From positions 39,969 to 103,968 of the forward strand of contig JAYVLG010000031.1 of NCBI GenBank assembly GCA_043759595.1: 64,000 bases of DNA. The letters run 5' to 3'. This document shows positions 27,481 to 37,413 of the stretch, in pieces. The stretch comes from Sulfurirhabdus sp043759595. GTDB taxonomy: Bacteria; Pseudomonadota; Gammaproteobacteria; Burkholderiales; SMCO01. The first letter of the stretch is position 1, and each line of letters starts with the position of its first letter. The position numbers and the translations under genes were made by a program. Below the pieces are notes generated by a model. It made no database searches. It was not told where the DNA came from and saw only the letters and a program-made list of their open reading frames with translations.

Positions 27481-28395
27481 TCAGGCAGCCTGTTTTTGCA
27501 GTTTGACAAATGCAACAGGTGCAGACTCTGTATTATCAAAAGAAACATATTCCCAGGCATCCGCTTCTGACAACAGACAACGCAACAAACGGTTGTTAAG
27601 TGCGTGTCCCGACTTATACCCGGTAAAGGCGCCAACCAGCGGATGCCCAAGCAGATACAAATCACCTATTGCGTCGAGCACTTTATGCTTCACAAACTCA
27701 TCTTCATAGCGCAAACCATCACTATTCAGAATACGGAATTCATCCATTACAATAGCGTTATCCAGGCTACCACCTAATGCCAGCCCCTGAGAGCGCAGCA
27801 TTTCTACATCCTGCATAAAACCAAAGGTTCTGGCACGACTGACTTCTTTTATATAGGAAGTAGTGGCAAAATCAACTGTCAGCGACTGACTGGAACTATC
27901 CAGAACCGGATGACTGAAATCAATGGTAAAGCTCACCTTGAAGCCATCATACGGCTCAAAGCGCACCCATTTATCCCCTTCCATTACTTGCACTGTTTTT
28001 TTGATGCGAATAAATTTTTTGGGCGCGGACTGCTCTTCGATGCCGGCTGACTGGAGCAAAAACACAAAAGGCCCTGCACTGCCATCCATAATGGGCACTT
28101 CGGCAGAAGTCAGATCGATATACACATTATCAATTCCCAGCCCGGCAAGTGCTGACATCAAATGTTCAACGGTTGATACTTTGACTTCTCCATTTTCCAA
28201 TGTGGAAGAAAGACGGGTATCACCAACATGATGAGGTGCGGCTTTTATTTCAACCGGTTCCGGCAGATCAATACGACGAAAAACAATACCTGTGTTAATG
28301 GCAGCCGGGCGCAGGGTAAGGTATACCTTTTCCCCGGTATGCAGCCCCACTCCCGTGGCACGAATAATGTTTTTCAATGTGCGCTGTTTGATCAT
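27481..28395 (-). CDS. lpxC: UDP-3-O-acyl-N-acetylglucosamine deacetylase LpxC
   Basis: 304 residues. LpxC is the zinc-dependent, committed step of lipid A synthesis. The zinc ligands are H78 (STVEHLMSALAGLG) and the H and D of HKVLDAIGDLYLLG, and the catalytic histidine sits in the GHPLVG segment just after. The N-terminal LKNIIRATGVGLHTG is intact. It ends the dcw cluster, 170 bases after ftsZ. An inverted repeat lies in that gap. Confidence 0.98.
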   Translation of the reverse strand: MIKQRTLKNIIRATGVGLHTGEKVYLTLRPAAINTGIVFRRIDLPEPVEIKAAPHHVGDTRLSSTLENGEVKVSTVEHLMSALAGLGIDNVYIDLTSAEVPIMDGSAGPFVFLLQSAGIEEQSAPKKFIRIKKTVQVMEGDKWVRFEPYDGFKVSFTIDFSHPVLDSSSQSLTVDFATTSYIKEVSRARTFGFMQDVEMLRSQGLALGGSLDNAIVMDEFRILNSDGLRYEDEFVKHKVLDAIGDLYLLGHPLVGAFTGYKSGHALNNRLLRCLLSEADAWEYVSFDNTESAPVAFVKLQKQAA

Positions 28396-28479
28396 GCGCG
28401 TTTTCCCTAAACTATTAGTCCTTCATTTTAAATTGAAAATCCCTGTGCAGCAAGAATTCAATTCCTTGCCGATGATACA

Positions 28480-28510
28480 TTTGCAACAAAAATTGCTTAT
28501 TTGTTGCAAA
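28480..28510. repeat. Perfect 11-base inverted repeat between ftsZ and lpxC
   Basis: TTTGCAACAAA at 28480-28490 and TTTGTTGCAAA at 28500-28510, with a nine-base loop. On the minus strand it lies 56 bases after the ftsZ stop codon and 85 before the lpxC start. It may be a partial terminator of the ftsZ transcript or an operator; the stem is AT-rich and has no T-run. Confidence 0.5.
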
Positions 28511-28565
28511 AATGTAACACCTGAATTTTCACTTTAAATATTGGACACCTAGTTCAATCGGGTCA

Positions 28566-29726
28566 TTAATCCGCTTGTTTGCGAAGAAATGCCGGTATAT
28601 CCAGCAGCTCAACTCCTGACTGTTTCATTGCTTCGATTGTTGCGTCGCGACGACGACGCATTACCGCTGGCTGATCCAATGTTGCATAGTCCACTTGGGA
28701 GTCCACTTGCAGAGGCGCATTGTCTGTTCCCGTTCTGATCACCATCAACGGCTTGTTCTGCTGACGATTTAACGGGCTACCCAAACCGGTTGCCACCATG
28801 GTCACGCGTAGATCATCGCCCATGTTTTCATCGATCACGGTTCCTACGATCACGGTTGCATCTTCAGCCGTGAAGCCCTTGATGGTATTCATCACGTCAT
28901 GCACTTCTTTCATTTTCATGCTCATGCTTGCGGTGATATTTACCAGCACACCACGCGCACCTGACAGGTTAATGTCTTCCAGCAAGGGACTTGCAACCGC
29001 TTTTTCTGCTGCGATAACTGCGCGATCCACACCAGAGGCCGATGCTGAACCCATCATGGCCATTCCCATTTCTGACATGACTGTTTTAACGTCTGCAAAA
29101 TCCACGTTAACCAGGCCAGGGCAATTAATCACTTCTGCGATACCTGAAACAGCACCATGCAGCACATCATTTGCTGCTTTAAAAGCATCCAGCATACTGA
29201 CATCGTCGCCCAGAACTTGCATCAACTTGTCATTTGGAATCACAATAAGTGAATCTACATGCTTGCTGAGCGCCTCAATACCTTCCTGCGCGATTCGCTG
29301 GCGTTTTCCTTCGAATCCAAATGGTTTGGTGACAACGGCTACGGTCAGAATACCCATTTCCTTTGCCACTTCAGCTACAATTGGTGCGGCACCTGTACCT
29401 GTTCCACCACCCATACCTGCAGTAATGAACAGCATGTCTGCGCCTTCAATCAGTTCAGCAATACGCTCACGATCTTCAAGCGCTGCTTCACGACCTATCT
29501 CCGGATTTGCCCCTGCACCCAGGCCTTTTGTGACATTCGAGCCTAATTGCAGAACAGTTTTCGCCTGATTACGTTTAACTGCCTGAGCATCGGTATTGGC
29601 GCAAATGAATTCCACACCCTGCACGCCATAGTTGATCATGTGGTCGACTGCGTTACCACCACAACCACCTACTCCGATTACTTTGATCACAGCTTCCTGA
29701 GTTTGTGTGTCCATTAGTTCAAACAT
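28566..29726 (-). CDS. ftsZ: Cell division GTPase FtsZ
   Basis: 386 residues. FtsZ polymerises into the Z-ring. The GTP-binding loop GGGTGTG is at about 107-113, N-terminal GVGGCGGNAV and the T7-type region (NVDFADVKTVM) are intact, and the conserved C-terminal peptide for FtsA/ZipA binding ends LLDIPAFLRKQAD. The SD is GAGG just upstream. It lies 101 bases after ftsA. Confidence 0.99.
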   Translation of the reverse strand: MFELMDTQTQEAVIKVIGVGGCGGNAVDHMINYGVQGVEFICANTDAQAVKRNQAKTVLQLGSNVTKGLGAGANPEIGREAALEDRERIAELIEGADMLFITAGMGGGTGTGAAPIVAEVAKEMGILTVAVVTKPFGFEGKRQRIAQEGIEALSKHVDSLIVIPNDKLMQVLGDDVSMLDAFKAANDVLHGAVSGIAEVINCPGLVNVDFADVKTVMSEMGMAMMGSASASGVDRAVIAAEKAVASPLLEDINLSGARGVLVNITASMSMKMKEVHDVMNTIKGFTAEDATVIVGTVIDENMGDDLRVTMVATGLGSPLNRQQNKPLMVIRTGTDNAPLQVDSQVDYATLDQPAVMRRRRDATIEAMKQSGVELLDIPAFLRKQAD

Positions 29727-29827
29727 TGTTGCCTCCTAATTATCGCGCCAAAATGAAATTTATCTTCAACCCACTATTTAAATATATCCCCACCTGCCTG
29801 ATACTTTTCCTGCCCTTTACTTCTTTT

Positions 29828-31066
29828 TTAAAAATTTCCCTGAAACCAGTTTTTCATTCTTTCCAGTACATGCTTAAATGACGTGCTTTGCATTTTCACC
29901 AATTGATGTCGTTGATGTTGATCCAGCCCAGCCAGCAACAAACCCACACCGGTTGAAAATCTCGGATTCCGAACCACTTCAGCCAACCCGCCTTCATACG
30001 TTGGCTTACCCAATCTGACTGGCATATGAAATACTTCTTCACCCAGCTCTACCATGCCGGACATTCCTGCGCTGCCACCCGTGATCACGATGCCGGATGA
30101 CAGCAAGTCTTCAAATCCGCTGCGCCGCAATTCTGCCTGCACCAGCGAATAAAGCTCTTCTACTCTTGGCTCAATCACTTCAGCCAATGTCTGCCGCGAC
30201 AACTGGCGGGCTCCGCGCTCACCCACGCCAGGTACTTCCAGCATTTCATGAGGATCTGCCAATTGACGCAAGGCGCATCCATAGGTGCGTTTAATATCTT
30301 CCGCATCCTTGGTCGGGGTGCGTAACGCCATGGCTATATCGCTGGTAACCTGATCGCCCGCTATGGGAATGACCGCTGTGTGGCGTATAGCGCCATCAAT
30401 AAATACGGCGATATCGGTAGTTCCTCCCCCAATATCCACCAGACAAACACCCAAATCCTTTTCATCTTCTGAAAGGACTGCCAAGGCCGATGCTAGCGGC
30501 TGCAGGATCAGATCTGTGACGTCCAACCCGCATCGGCGCACACACTTAACAATGTTTTGTGCCGCTGATACAGCACCGGTAACAATATGCACCTTCACTT
30601 CCAGCCTGACGCCGCTCATACCAATTGGCTCGCGAACATCTTCCTGCCCATCGATAATAAATTCCTGTGTGAGGATATGCAGGATTTGCTGATCCATCGG
30701 AATATTGACGGCTCTTGCGGTTTCAATTACGCGGTCAACATCTGCCTGCGTGACTTCCTTGTCTTTAATTGCAACCATGCCGTGGGAGTTAAACCCTTTA
30801 ATGTGGCTGCCCGCGATCCCGGTATACACCTCCCGTATCTTGCAGTCCGCCATTAATTCAGCTTCTTCCAGTGCGCGCTGAATGGCGCTCACTGTCGACT
30901 CAATGTTTACCACGACACCTTTTTTCAACCCGCGCGAGGGATGGTTACCCATGCCGATGATTTCCATCCGGCCTTCAGGTAGCACTTCTGCGACGATTGC
31001 GACAATCTTGGATGTACCGATATCCAGCCCCACAATCAGATTCTTTTGTTCCTTAATCTTGCTCAT
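29828..31066 (-). CDS. ftsA: Cell division protein FtsA
   Basis: 412 residues, actin-like. Segments LIVGLDIGTSKIVAIV, the VTGAVSAAQNIVKCV piece and the VDIGGGTTDIAVF phosphate-binding motif are present; the C-terminal amphipathic helix that binds the membrane is seen at LERMKNWFQGNF. The ATG at 31066 gives the family N-terminus MSKIKEQKN; an upstream start at 31099 would add eleven residues. Confidence 0.98.
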   Translation of the reverse strand: MSKIKEQKNLIVGLDIGTSKIVAIVAEVLPEGRMEIIGMGNHPSRGLKKGVVVNIESTVSAIQRALEEAELMADCKIREVYTGIAGSHIKGFNSHGMVAIKDKEVTQADVDRVIETARAVNIPMDQQILHILTQEFIIDGQEDVREPIGMSGVRLEVKVHIVTGAVSAAQNIVKCVRRCGLDVTDLILQPLASALAVLSEDEKDLGVCLVDIGGGTTDIAVFIDGAIRHTAVIPIAGDQVTSDIAMALRTPTKDAEDIKRTYGCALRQLADPHEMLEVPGVGERGARQLSRQTLAEVIEPRVEELYSLVQAELRRSGFEDLLSSGIVITGGSAGMSGMVELGEEVFHMPVRLGKPTYEGGLAEVVRNPRFSTGVGLLLAGLDQHQRHQLVKMQSTSFKHVLERMKNWFQGNF

Positions 31067-31099
31067 CCTGCTTTTCCCCTTGTCCGGTATGCATGCCAA

Positions 31100-31843
31100 C
31101 TATGCTGGCTTGGCATTACTAGCCGGCTCCTTGCCTCTCAATTGTTGTTGCGGCACCCGAACTGCGAATCCATTCGGATAACGTAAATCTACGTACTGTA
31201 TTTTCCTTTGAAGCGTGCCCAGCGTTCTGTCATATACAGAGATAAACTTTGTCAGACGCGTTGCTACCTGATCACGCCCTAGCTCCACCACCATGCCGTT
31301 ATCCAGCTTCAACTGCCAGGCTCGGCGTGGAGACAAAATCACCTGTGACGGCGCCAGCTTAAGCGCAACCAATTGCTGCTTGAAACGCATATAATTCTCT
31401 GCCACTTCCTTTTCACTGCCTGGCTGCCCTACAAACTCCGGCAGACTGATGTCACTCGACGCAGCCTGAAACAGTTCGCCCTTGGTATTCACCAGCGCCA
31501 TATTTCCCCAGCGAGCCATTGCGATGTGCTCTTCCAGCGATACTTCCAATCCATCAGGCCAGCGACGACGCATACTGACATTGCGCACCCAAGGTAGCTT
31601 CTCAAATGCACCCCTTGCCTTTTTCAAATCCAGCGTGAAAAAATTACCTTTTAGTTGCTGATCGACAATGTATTTAACCTGTTCTCTCGTCACGTATTTC
31701 AAATCCCCGTTCACCGTGATGTCACGCAATGGAAACACCGGGAGATGCACCACCATGAACAGTATTGCGTACAACACCAGAATCGCTGATACCGCGTAAA
31801 ACAGGTTTGCAATCCATAACAGCAGTTGTGGCTTATCCCACAT
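31100..31843 (-). CDS. ftsQ: Cell division protein FtsQ
   Basis: 247 residues: a short cytoplasmic tail, one membrane segment (about 13-33), a POTRA domain (VFPLRDITVNGDLKYVTREQV, about 36-105) and the FtsQ beta domain. FtsQ links with FtsB and FtsL in the divisome. It overlaps ddl by eleven bases. Confidence 0.96.
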   Translation of the reverse strand: MWDKPQLLLWIANLFYAVSAILVLYAILFMVVHLPVFPLRDITVNGDLKYVTREQVKYIVDQQLKGNFFTLDLKKARGAFEKLPWVRNVSMRRRWPDGLEVSLEEHIAMARWGNMALVNTKGELFQAASSDISLPEFVGQPGSEKEVAENYMRFKQQLVALKLAPSQVILSPRRAWQLKLDNGMVVELGRDQVATRLTKFISVYDRTLGTLQRKIQYVDLRYPNGFAVRVPQQQLRGKEPASNAKPA

Positions 31844-32744
31844 GGGCCAATTCCAAAATCTGCACTACCAGTTCATCAAATGCGATGTTCTTCCCACGTG
31901 CTGCCATGGGCACCAGACTATGATCAGTCATTCCCGGAGAGGTATTTATCTCAAGAAAATAAGCCACACCACTCTTGTCTATCATCACGTCGGCACGACC
32001 CCACCCACGGCAACCTATTACCTGGAATGCTTTGAGCGCCTGCGCTTGAATAGCCTTTTCCTGCTCTTCCGGCAAACCGCAAGGACATAAGTAACGCGTG
32101 TCATTCAGCAAATACTTTGCTTCGTAATCGTAAAAAGTACGTGGCGTTTCAAGACGAATCAGCGGCAAAGGTTCCTCTCCCAAAATTGCTGCCGTATATT
32201 CACTACCCTCGATGAACTGTTCCGCCAGCACCAGTGCATCGAATTTCACTGCCAGTTGATAGGCTTTTTCCAGTTCAGCTACTGTATTGACTTTGCTCAT
32301 GCCAATGCTAGAGCCTTCCCTGGCAGGTTTCACAAAGATGGGAAAGCCCAGCTTTTCTGCTACCTGTTCATAATTTGTATGCTCATCCAGCAATGCATAC
32401 TCAGGCGTTGAGATCCCTGCTGACAGCCACATCAATTTGGTGCGCCATTTGTCCATTGCCAATGCAGATGCCATGACCCCGCTTCCCGTGTAAGGGATGC
32501 CCATTAACTCAAGCGCACCTTGCATAGTGCCATCTTCACCATACCGTCCATGCAAGGCGATAAACACGCGATCAAAATTTTCATCAAATAATTCATCCAG
32601 ATTTCTTTTGCCTGTATCAAAGGCATGGGCATCCACCCCCCGGCTCTTCAACGCAGCGAGTACCGCATTTCCACTTTTCAGTGAAACTTCTCTTTCTGCT
32701 GAGCGTCCTCCCAGGAGTACGCCCACTTTTCCGAAATCCTTCAC
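31833..32744 (-). CDS. ddl: D-alanine--D-alanine ligase
   Basis: 303 residues, ATP-grasp fold. GKVGVLLGGRSAEREVSLKSG at the start, the FIALHGRYGEDGTMQG region, the FVKPAREGSSIGM ATP-binding loop and the C-terminal VDMI-like DVMIDKSG and FLEINTSPGMT motifs are present. It supplies D-Ala-D-Ala for MurF. It is the ddlB of the dcw cluster. Confidence 0.98.
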   Translation of the reverse strand: MKDFGKVGVLLGGRSAEREVSLKSGNAVLAALKSRGVDAHAFDTGKRNLDELFDENFDRVFIALHGRYGEDGTMQGALELMGIPYTGSGVMASALAMDKWRTKLMWLSAGISTPEYALLDEHTNYEQVAEKLGFPIFVKPAREGSSIGMSKVNTVAELEKAYQLAVKFDALVLAEQFIEGSEYTAAILGEEPLPLIRLETPRTFYDYEAKYLLNDTRYLCPCGLPEEQEKAIQAQALKAFQVIGCRGWGRADVMIDKSGVAYFLEINTSPGMTDHSLVPMAARGKNIAFDELVVQILELAHVG

Positions 32745-33757
32745 TTGACACTTTCTCCAACAATTCTGACTTCTCTTACCAGTTGAATACCATGCTTTGC
32801 ATGAACGGCTTCTTGCACTTTATCAATCAACATTTCTATATCTGTTGCTGTGGCTGAACCTGTATTGACGATGAAGTTGGCATGTTTGGTTGACACCATT
32901 GCTCCTCCAATCGACACACCCTTTAAACCAGTCTCTTCAATCAATCGTGCCGCATGATCCCCTTCCGGATTACGAAATACCGAGCCCGCATTGGGCATAT
33001 TTAACGGCTGGCTGGCTATACGCTTTTGCAGCAGCGCTTTAATTTTTGCCAATGAAGCTTTGCCTTCTCCTTTTGGCAATTTGAACCAGGCTCCTACATA
33101 CCATTCCCTTGCCAGCGGTACGTTATCTCCTGACATTTTCTGCAGCACATGACGGTAGCCAATTTCATAATCTGACGGCATTCTTTTATGAAGCTCACCA
33201 TTCCGATTCAAGGTCAGAACTTTTGCTACCACTTCCCAGGTTTCCGCCCCATAGCATCCCGCATTCATTGCCAGCGCACCGCCAACTGTTCCGGGTATTC
33301 CTGCCAGAAACTCTGCACCTGCCAGATTGTGCCTTGCTGCATATCGTGCAACTTTAGGGCTCGCCACACCTGCTTCGGCATAAACCAGATCGATATTTTC
33401 ACCCTGCGAGGTTGCAAACCCGTTTTTGCGTTGTTCAATACAAATCCGTTTCAGCGCGCCATGCAGTAATACGACCGTACCGCGCAACCCACCATCCCGT
33501 ACCAGTAAATTACTACCAAGCCCTACCATGTGTACGGCTTCATCCTTAGGCAAATTGCGAAGAAAAGCAGACAGGTCCGCCAGGTCCGCCGGAATATATG
33601 CCTGGTCAGCTACCCCGCCTGCACGCCAGCTAGTGTGCTTCTGCATGGGTTCATTTTGTCGAAGTTCTCCGCGAAATCCACTGGGTTCAGCTTTAAAACA
33701 GGCTGGAGATACGCCGCCGCATGATCGCCCATGATTGACTTCTTCACTTCGTCTCAT
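32741..33757 (-). CDS. murB: UDP-N-acetylenolpyruvoylglucosamine reductase MurB
   Basis: 338 residues, FAD-dependent. MurB reduces UDP-GlcNAc-enolpyruvate to UDP-MurNAc. FAD-binding HMVGLGSNLLVRDGG, FLAGIPGTVGGALAMNAGCYG and the active-site segment NAGSVFRNPEGDHAARLIE are present. The N-terminus is about 30 residues longer than usual (a Cys-rich, unconserved stretch before ELRQNEPMQKHTSWRAGG); its start overlaps murC by four bases, so I keep it although a shorter start would lack this overlap. Confidence 0.95.
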   Translation of the reverse strand: MRRSEEVNHGRSCGGVSPACFKAEPSGFRGELRQNEPMQKHTSWRAGGVADQAYIPADLADLSAFLRNLPKDEAVHMVGLGSNLLVRDGGLRGTVVLLHGALKRICIEQRKNGFATSQGENIDLVYAEAGVASPKVARYAARHNLAGAEFLAGIPGTVGGALAMNAGCYGAETWEVVAKVLTLNRNGELHKRMPSDYEIGYRHVLQKMSGDNVPLAREWYVGAWFKLPKGEGKASLAKIKALLQKRIASQPLNMPNAGSVFRNPEGDHAARLIEETGLKGVSIGGAMVSTKHANFIVNTGSATATDIEMLIDKVQEAVHAKHGIQLVREVRIVGESVK

Positions 33758-35151
33758 AGCTCACCCTTTTCTAACAGGCCAGGTACCTGGCCGATTGAAC
33801 CGGCCCCCATGGTGAGCACAACATCGCCGTCTTGCGCGATATCGCGAATCATCTGGGGTAATTCCGCTACATTTTCGACAAATATCGGCTCCAGCTTGCC
33901 ACCGACTCGAATAGCTCTTGTCAGTGCACGGCCATCCGCAGCCACAATAGGGGCTTCTCCTGCGGCATAAACTTCCGCCAGCAATAACACATCTACTGTG
34001 GAAAGCACTTTGACAAAATCTTCAAACACATCGCGGGTTCGGGTATAACGATGGGGCTGAAATGCCAGAACCAGTCGTTTTTCCGGGAAAGCACCCCGTA
34101 CTGCGGCAATGGTTGCCTGCATTTCAGTAGGGTGGTGGCCATAGTCGTCAATCAATGTAAAACTACCGCCTTTGGCGACAGGCACTTCATCGTAACGTTG
34201 GAATCGTCTGCCAACACCTGTGAAATCTTCCAGCGCTTTGACAATGGCTTCATCTGGCGCCCCGACTTCCATCCCGACGGCAATAGCAGCCAAAGCATTT
34301 TGCACGTTGTGTATGCCTGGCAAATTAAGCGTGATTTCCAGATCAGGATATTTATCTCCCATATCCCTTTCCACCCGAAATTTCATTTGCCCACTACAAT
34401 GCTTCAGTTCAACAGCACGAAGCTGAGCACCTTCTGAAATTCCGTAAGTCATGATAGGTTTTGTAATACGTGGCATGATTTCACGGACATTGGCGTCATC
34501 CACACACAATACGGCCATCCCATAAAATGGAAGATGCTGTATGAAATCGACAAAAGCCTGTTTCAGTTTTCCAAAATCATGTTCATAGGTTTCCATATGA
34601 TCTGCATCAATATTGGTGATGACTGCCATCACGGGTTGCAGGTACAGAAATGACGCATCGGATTCATCCGCTTCCGCCACCAGAAACTCCCCGCTGCCCA
34701 ATTTGGCATTTGCACCTGCGCTGTTAAGCCTTCCGCCTATCACAAATGTCGGATCCATGCCCGCCTCTGCCAGTACGCTAGCTACCAGACTGGTAGTGGT
34801 GGTTTTGCCGTGTGTACCTGCAACAGCGATCCCCTGCCGCAATCTCATCAATTCCGCCAGCATCAGCGCACGCGGAACAACCGGCACTTTTTGCCCACGC
34901 GCAGCGATAACCTCGGGGTTATCCTCTTTCACTGCAGTCGAAACTACTACGGCGTCGGCATTGACAATATTGTCACTGGCATGTCCCAGATGGAGCGTGG
35001 CACCCAGTTTCTTTAAACGCTGGGTTGCTGCATTTTCAGACAAATCTGAGCCGCTCACTTGAAAGCCGAGGTTCAACAATACCTCTGCAATTCCGCTCAT
35101 CCCTGATCCGCCGATTCCAACGAAATGGACGTGTTTGACTTTATGCCGCAT
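33754..35151 (-). CDS. murC: UDP-N-acetylmuramate--L-alanine ligase MurC
   Basis: 465 residues. MurC adds L-Ala to UDP-MurNAc. The N-terminal Rossmann motif is HVHFVGIGGSGMSGIAEVL, the ATP loop is AVAGTHGKTTTTS and the C-terminal DYGHHPTEMQATIAAVR is intact. The ATG at 35151 matches the family start; an upstream frame start at 35193 overlaps murG deeply and adds unconserved residues. Confidence 0.98.
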   Translation of the reverse strand: MRHKVKHVHFVGIGGSGMSGIAEVLLNLGFQVSGSDLSENAATQRLKKLGATLHLGHASDNIVNADAVVVSTAVKEDNPEVIAARGQKVPVVPRALMLAELMRLRQGIAVAGTHGKTTTTSLVASVLAEAGMDPTFVIGGRLNSAGANAKLGSGEFLVAEADESDASFLYLQPVMAVITNIDADHMETYEHDFGKLKQAFVDFIQHLPFYGMAVLCVDDANVREIMPRITKPIMTYGISEGAQLRAVELKHCSGQMKFRVERDMGDKYPDLEITLNLPGIHNVQNALAAIAVGMEVGAPDEAIVKALEDFTGVGRRFQRYDEVPVAKGGSFTLIDDYGHHPTEMQATIAAVRGAFPEKRLVLAFQPHRYTRTRDVFEDFVKVLSTVDVLLLAEVYAAGEAPIVAADGRALTRAIRVGGKLEPIFVENVAELPQMIRDIAQDGDVVLTMGAGSIGQVPGLLEKGEL

Positions 35152-36256
35152 TGGCCAGCTCCCTGCACATATCTGCAACTTCATTTGTGGCACCTGGCTT
35201 CGCCAGTTTGCGCGCCGCCACCGCCATTTTCACAAGGTCTTCCCTATCCAGACTTTCCAGCAACTCCTGAATTTTTTCTGCTGTCATTTCTGTTTGCGGC
35301 ATCAGTATTGCAGCATGGTTATCGCTTAAAAACCGCGCATTGTCTGTTTGATGATCATCCACCGCATACGGGTAAGGCACGAGTACACTACCTAAACCAG
35401 CGGCGGTTAATTCTGATACAGTTAATGCGCCTGCTCTGCATATCACCACATCGCACCATGCATACAAGCTTGCCATGTCATCTATAAATGTTTTTACATC
35501 TGCTGAAACACCCGCTGCAACGTAGTTCGCTTCGAGCGCATCCAGATGTTTAGCACCTGCCTGATGCACAATTTCGGGCCGCTTTTCCTCTTGCATTAAC
35601 GCAACAGCTTTTGGCACAACATCATTCAATGCCGTAGCACCCAGGCTGCCACCCACTACCAGTAACCTTAACTTTCCAGTGCGCCCTTCAAATCGTTTTA
35701 CCGGTTCGGCAATCTCTGCAATTTCTTTACGCACTGGATTACCGCACCAGATTGTTTCCGGTCTGGCGCACAACAAGGGTTTATCTACTTTCCCCTTGAA
35801 TGCCCCCGGAAAAGCCACCATGACTTTATCTGCCAGGCAGGCCAACACCCGGTTAGTGAGCCCTGCTATAGAGTTTTGCTCATGAATCACCAAAGGTTTA
35901 GCAAGCAGTACAGCCATCATGCCTCCGGGGAATGCTGTATAACCGCCCATACCCAACACTACGTCCGGTCTTTGCTTAAAAATTACGGATGCGCTCTGAT
36001 AAAAAGCAATCAATATTTGAAGTGGCAAAACCATCCAGCGCACCAGACCGTTTCCTCTCACACCAGAAAATTTTAACCAGGCCATTTCATACCCTTTCTG
36101 CGGAACCAGCTTTGCTTCCATCCCCGATTTTGTACCCAGCCAAATCACTTTCCAGCCCTGATCTCTTAAATTGTCTGCCACAGCCAGCGCCGGAAATACA
36201 TGCCCACCGGTCCCCCCAGCCATAATCAGAATTGATCGGGATATTGTTGAGCTCAT
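35141..36256 (-). CDS. murG: Lipid II synthase MurG
   Basis: 371 residues, GT28 glycosyltransferase that adds GlcNAc to lipid I. The N-terminal IMAGGTGGHVFPALAVA loop, HEQNSIAGLTNRVLA and the C-terminal CRAGALTVSELTAAGLGSVLVPYP UDP-binding motif are intact. It overlaps both neighbours (ftsW by four bases and murC by eleven). Confidence 0.98.
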   Translation of the reverse strand: MSSTISRSILIMAGGTGGHVFPALAVADNLRDQGWKVIWLGTKSGMEAKLVPQKGYEMAWLKFSGVRGNGLVRWMVLPLQILIAFYQSASVIFKQRPDVVLGMGGYTAFPGGMMAVLLAKPLVIHEQNSIAGLTNRVLACLADKVMVAFPGAFKGKVDKPLLCARPETIWCGNPVRKEIAEIAEPVKRFEGRTGKLRLLVVGGSLGATALNDVVPKAVALMQEEKRPEIVHQAGAKHLDALEANYVAAGVSADVKTFIDDMASLYAWCDVVICRAGALTVSELTAAGLGSVLVPYPYAVDDHQTDNARFLSDNHAAILMPQTEMTAEKIQELLESLDREDLVKMAVAARKLAKPGATNEVADMCRELANAA

Positions 36257-37413
36257 ACTGCATACCCCTTCATCATTTGCCGGTTTTCCCAGTCAATCCT
36301 CATGAGCACGGCAATAGCTATACAATTTGCAGCGATGCCACTTCCACCAAAACTGAGTAGCGGTAGCGTAAGTCCCTTTGTCGGCAGCAATCCCATGTTG
36401 ACGCCCATATTGATAATGGATTGCACGCCAAGCCATACCCCCATACCTTGCGCTGCCAGCGCAGAGAAAGGACGCTCAAGAATGTTTGATTGCCTTCCAA
36501 TTGCAAATGCCCGATAAACTATCCAGAAGAACATGCCAATCACAATCGTCACACCCACAAAACCCAGCTCTTCTGCAATCACCGCCAGCAAAAAATCCGT
36601 ATGTGCTTCAGGCAAGTAGAAAAGTTTCTCTACGCTTGCGCCTAACCCCACCCCAAACCATTCCCCCCGCCCAAATGCGATCAAGGCATGGCTTAACTGA
36701 TATCCTTTTCCAAACGGATCCGCCCATGGGTCCATAAATCCGACCACACGCTGCATCCGGTATGGTGAACTCCAGATCAACAGCAGGAATCCGACAAACA
36801 GCATGCCAATCAAACCCACAAACTGCTTTAAATTAATGCCACCTAAAAACAGTATGGACATAGCGATTGAAATAATGACTGCAAATGCACCAAAATCCGG
36901 CTCACGTAACAACAACCATCCGATCACCAGCATCACAATCAGCATGGGTAAAAAGCCTTTAAGAAAGCTTTCCATGTGGGCTGCTTTACGCACCGTATAA
37001 TCTGCCGCATACATAACGGCAAATAACTTCATGAATTCTGATGGCTGCAGGTTGATCACAAATAATGAAAGCCAGCGCTGACTGCCATTCACTTCGCGCC
37101 CAACCCCGGGAATCAGTACCGCAACCAGCAACACGGCACCCATGATGAAAAGATAGGGAGCAGATTGTTGCCATACCCTCATCGGCACCTGAAAAGCCAT
37201 TAACCCAAAAACAATGCTCACCACCAGAAATATGGCATGACGAACCAGAAAATAACTGTACTGATAGTTAGTGTGTCGATCAGCCTCAGCTATCGCAATT
37301 GATGCCGAATACACCATTACCAGACCGAAGCCCAGCAACATAACAGTGAGCCAGAGCAACATGGCATCGTATTCCGGCAGCACCCTGCTTTTATTTGCCC
37401 CTATGTAGCTCAT
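36253..37413 (-). CDS. ftsW: Peptidoglycan glycosyltransferase FtsW
   Basis: 386 residues, ten or so membrane segments, SEDS family. FtsW polymerises septal glycan with FtsI. The signatures GREVNGSQRWLSLFVINLQPSE and FLPEAHTDFLLAVIAEELGFVG, the GVNMGLLPTKGLTLPLLSFGGSG block and the C-terminal VLMRIDWENR are present. It overlaps murG and murD by four bases each. Confidence 0.98.
   Translation of the reverse strand: MSYIGANKSRVLPEYDAMLLWLTVMLLGFGLVMVYSASIAIAEADRHTNYQYSYFLVRHAIFLVVSIVFGLMAFQVPMRVWQQSAPYLFIMGAVLLVAVLIPGVGREVNGSQRWLSLFVINLQPSEFMKLFAVMYAADYTVRKAAHMESFLKGFLPMLIVMLVIGWLLLREPDFGAFAVIISIAMSILFLGGINLKQFVGLIGMLFVGFLLLIWSSPYRMQRVVGFMDPWADPFGKGYQLSHALIAFGRGEWFGVGLGASVEKLFYLPEAHTDFLLAVIAEELGFVGVTIVIGMFFWIVYRAFAIGRQSNILERPFSALAAQGMGVWLGVQSIINMGVNMGLLPTKGLTLPLLSFGGSGIAANCIAIAVLMRIDWENRQMMKGYAV

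Noticed and set aside
28798..29568. 256-codon open frame antisense to ftsZ
   Set aside because: Lies wholly inside ftsZ on the other strand and has a serine/threonine/alanine-rich composition typical of antisense frames.
34613..35062. 149-codon open frame antisense to murC
   Set aside because: Inside murC, no family signature; a shadow.
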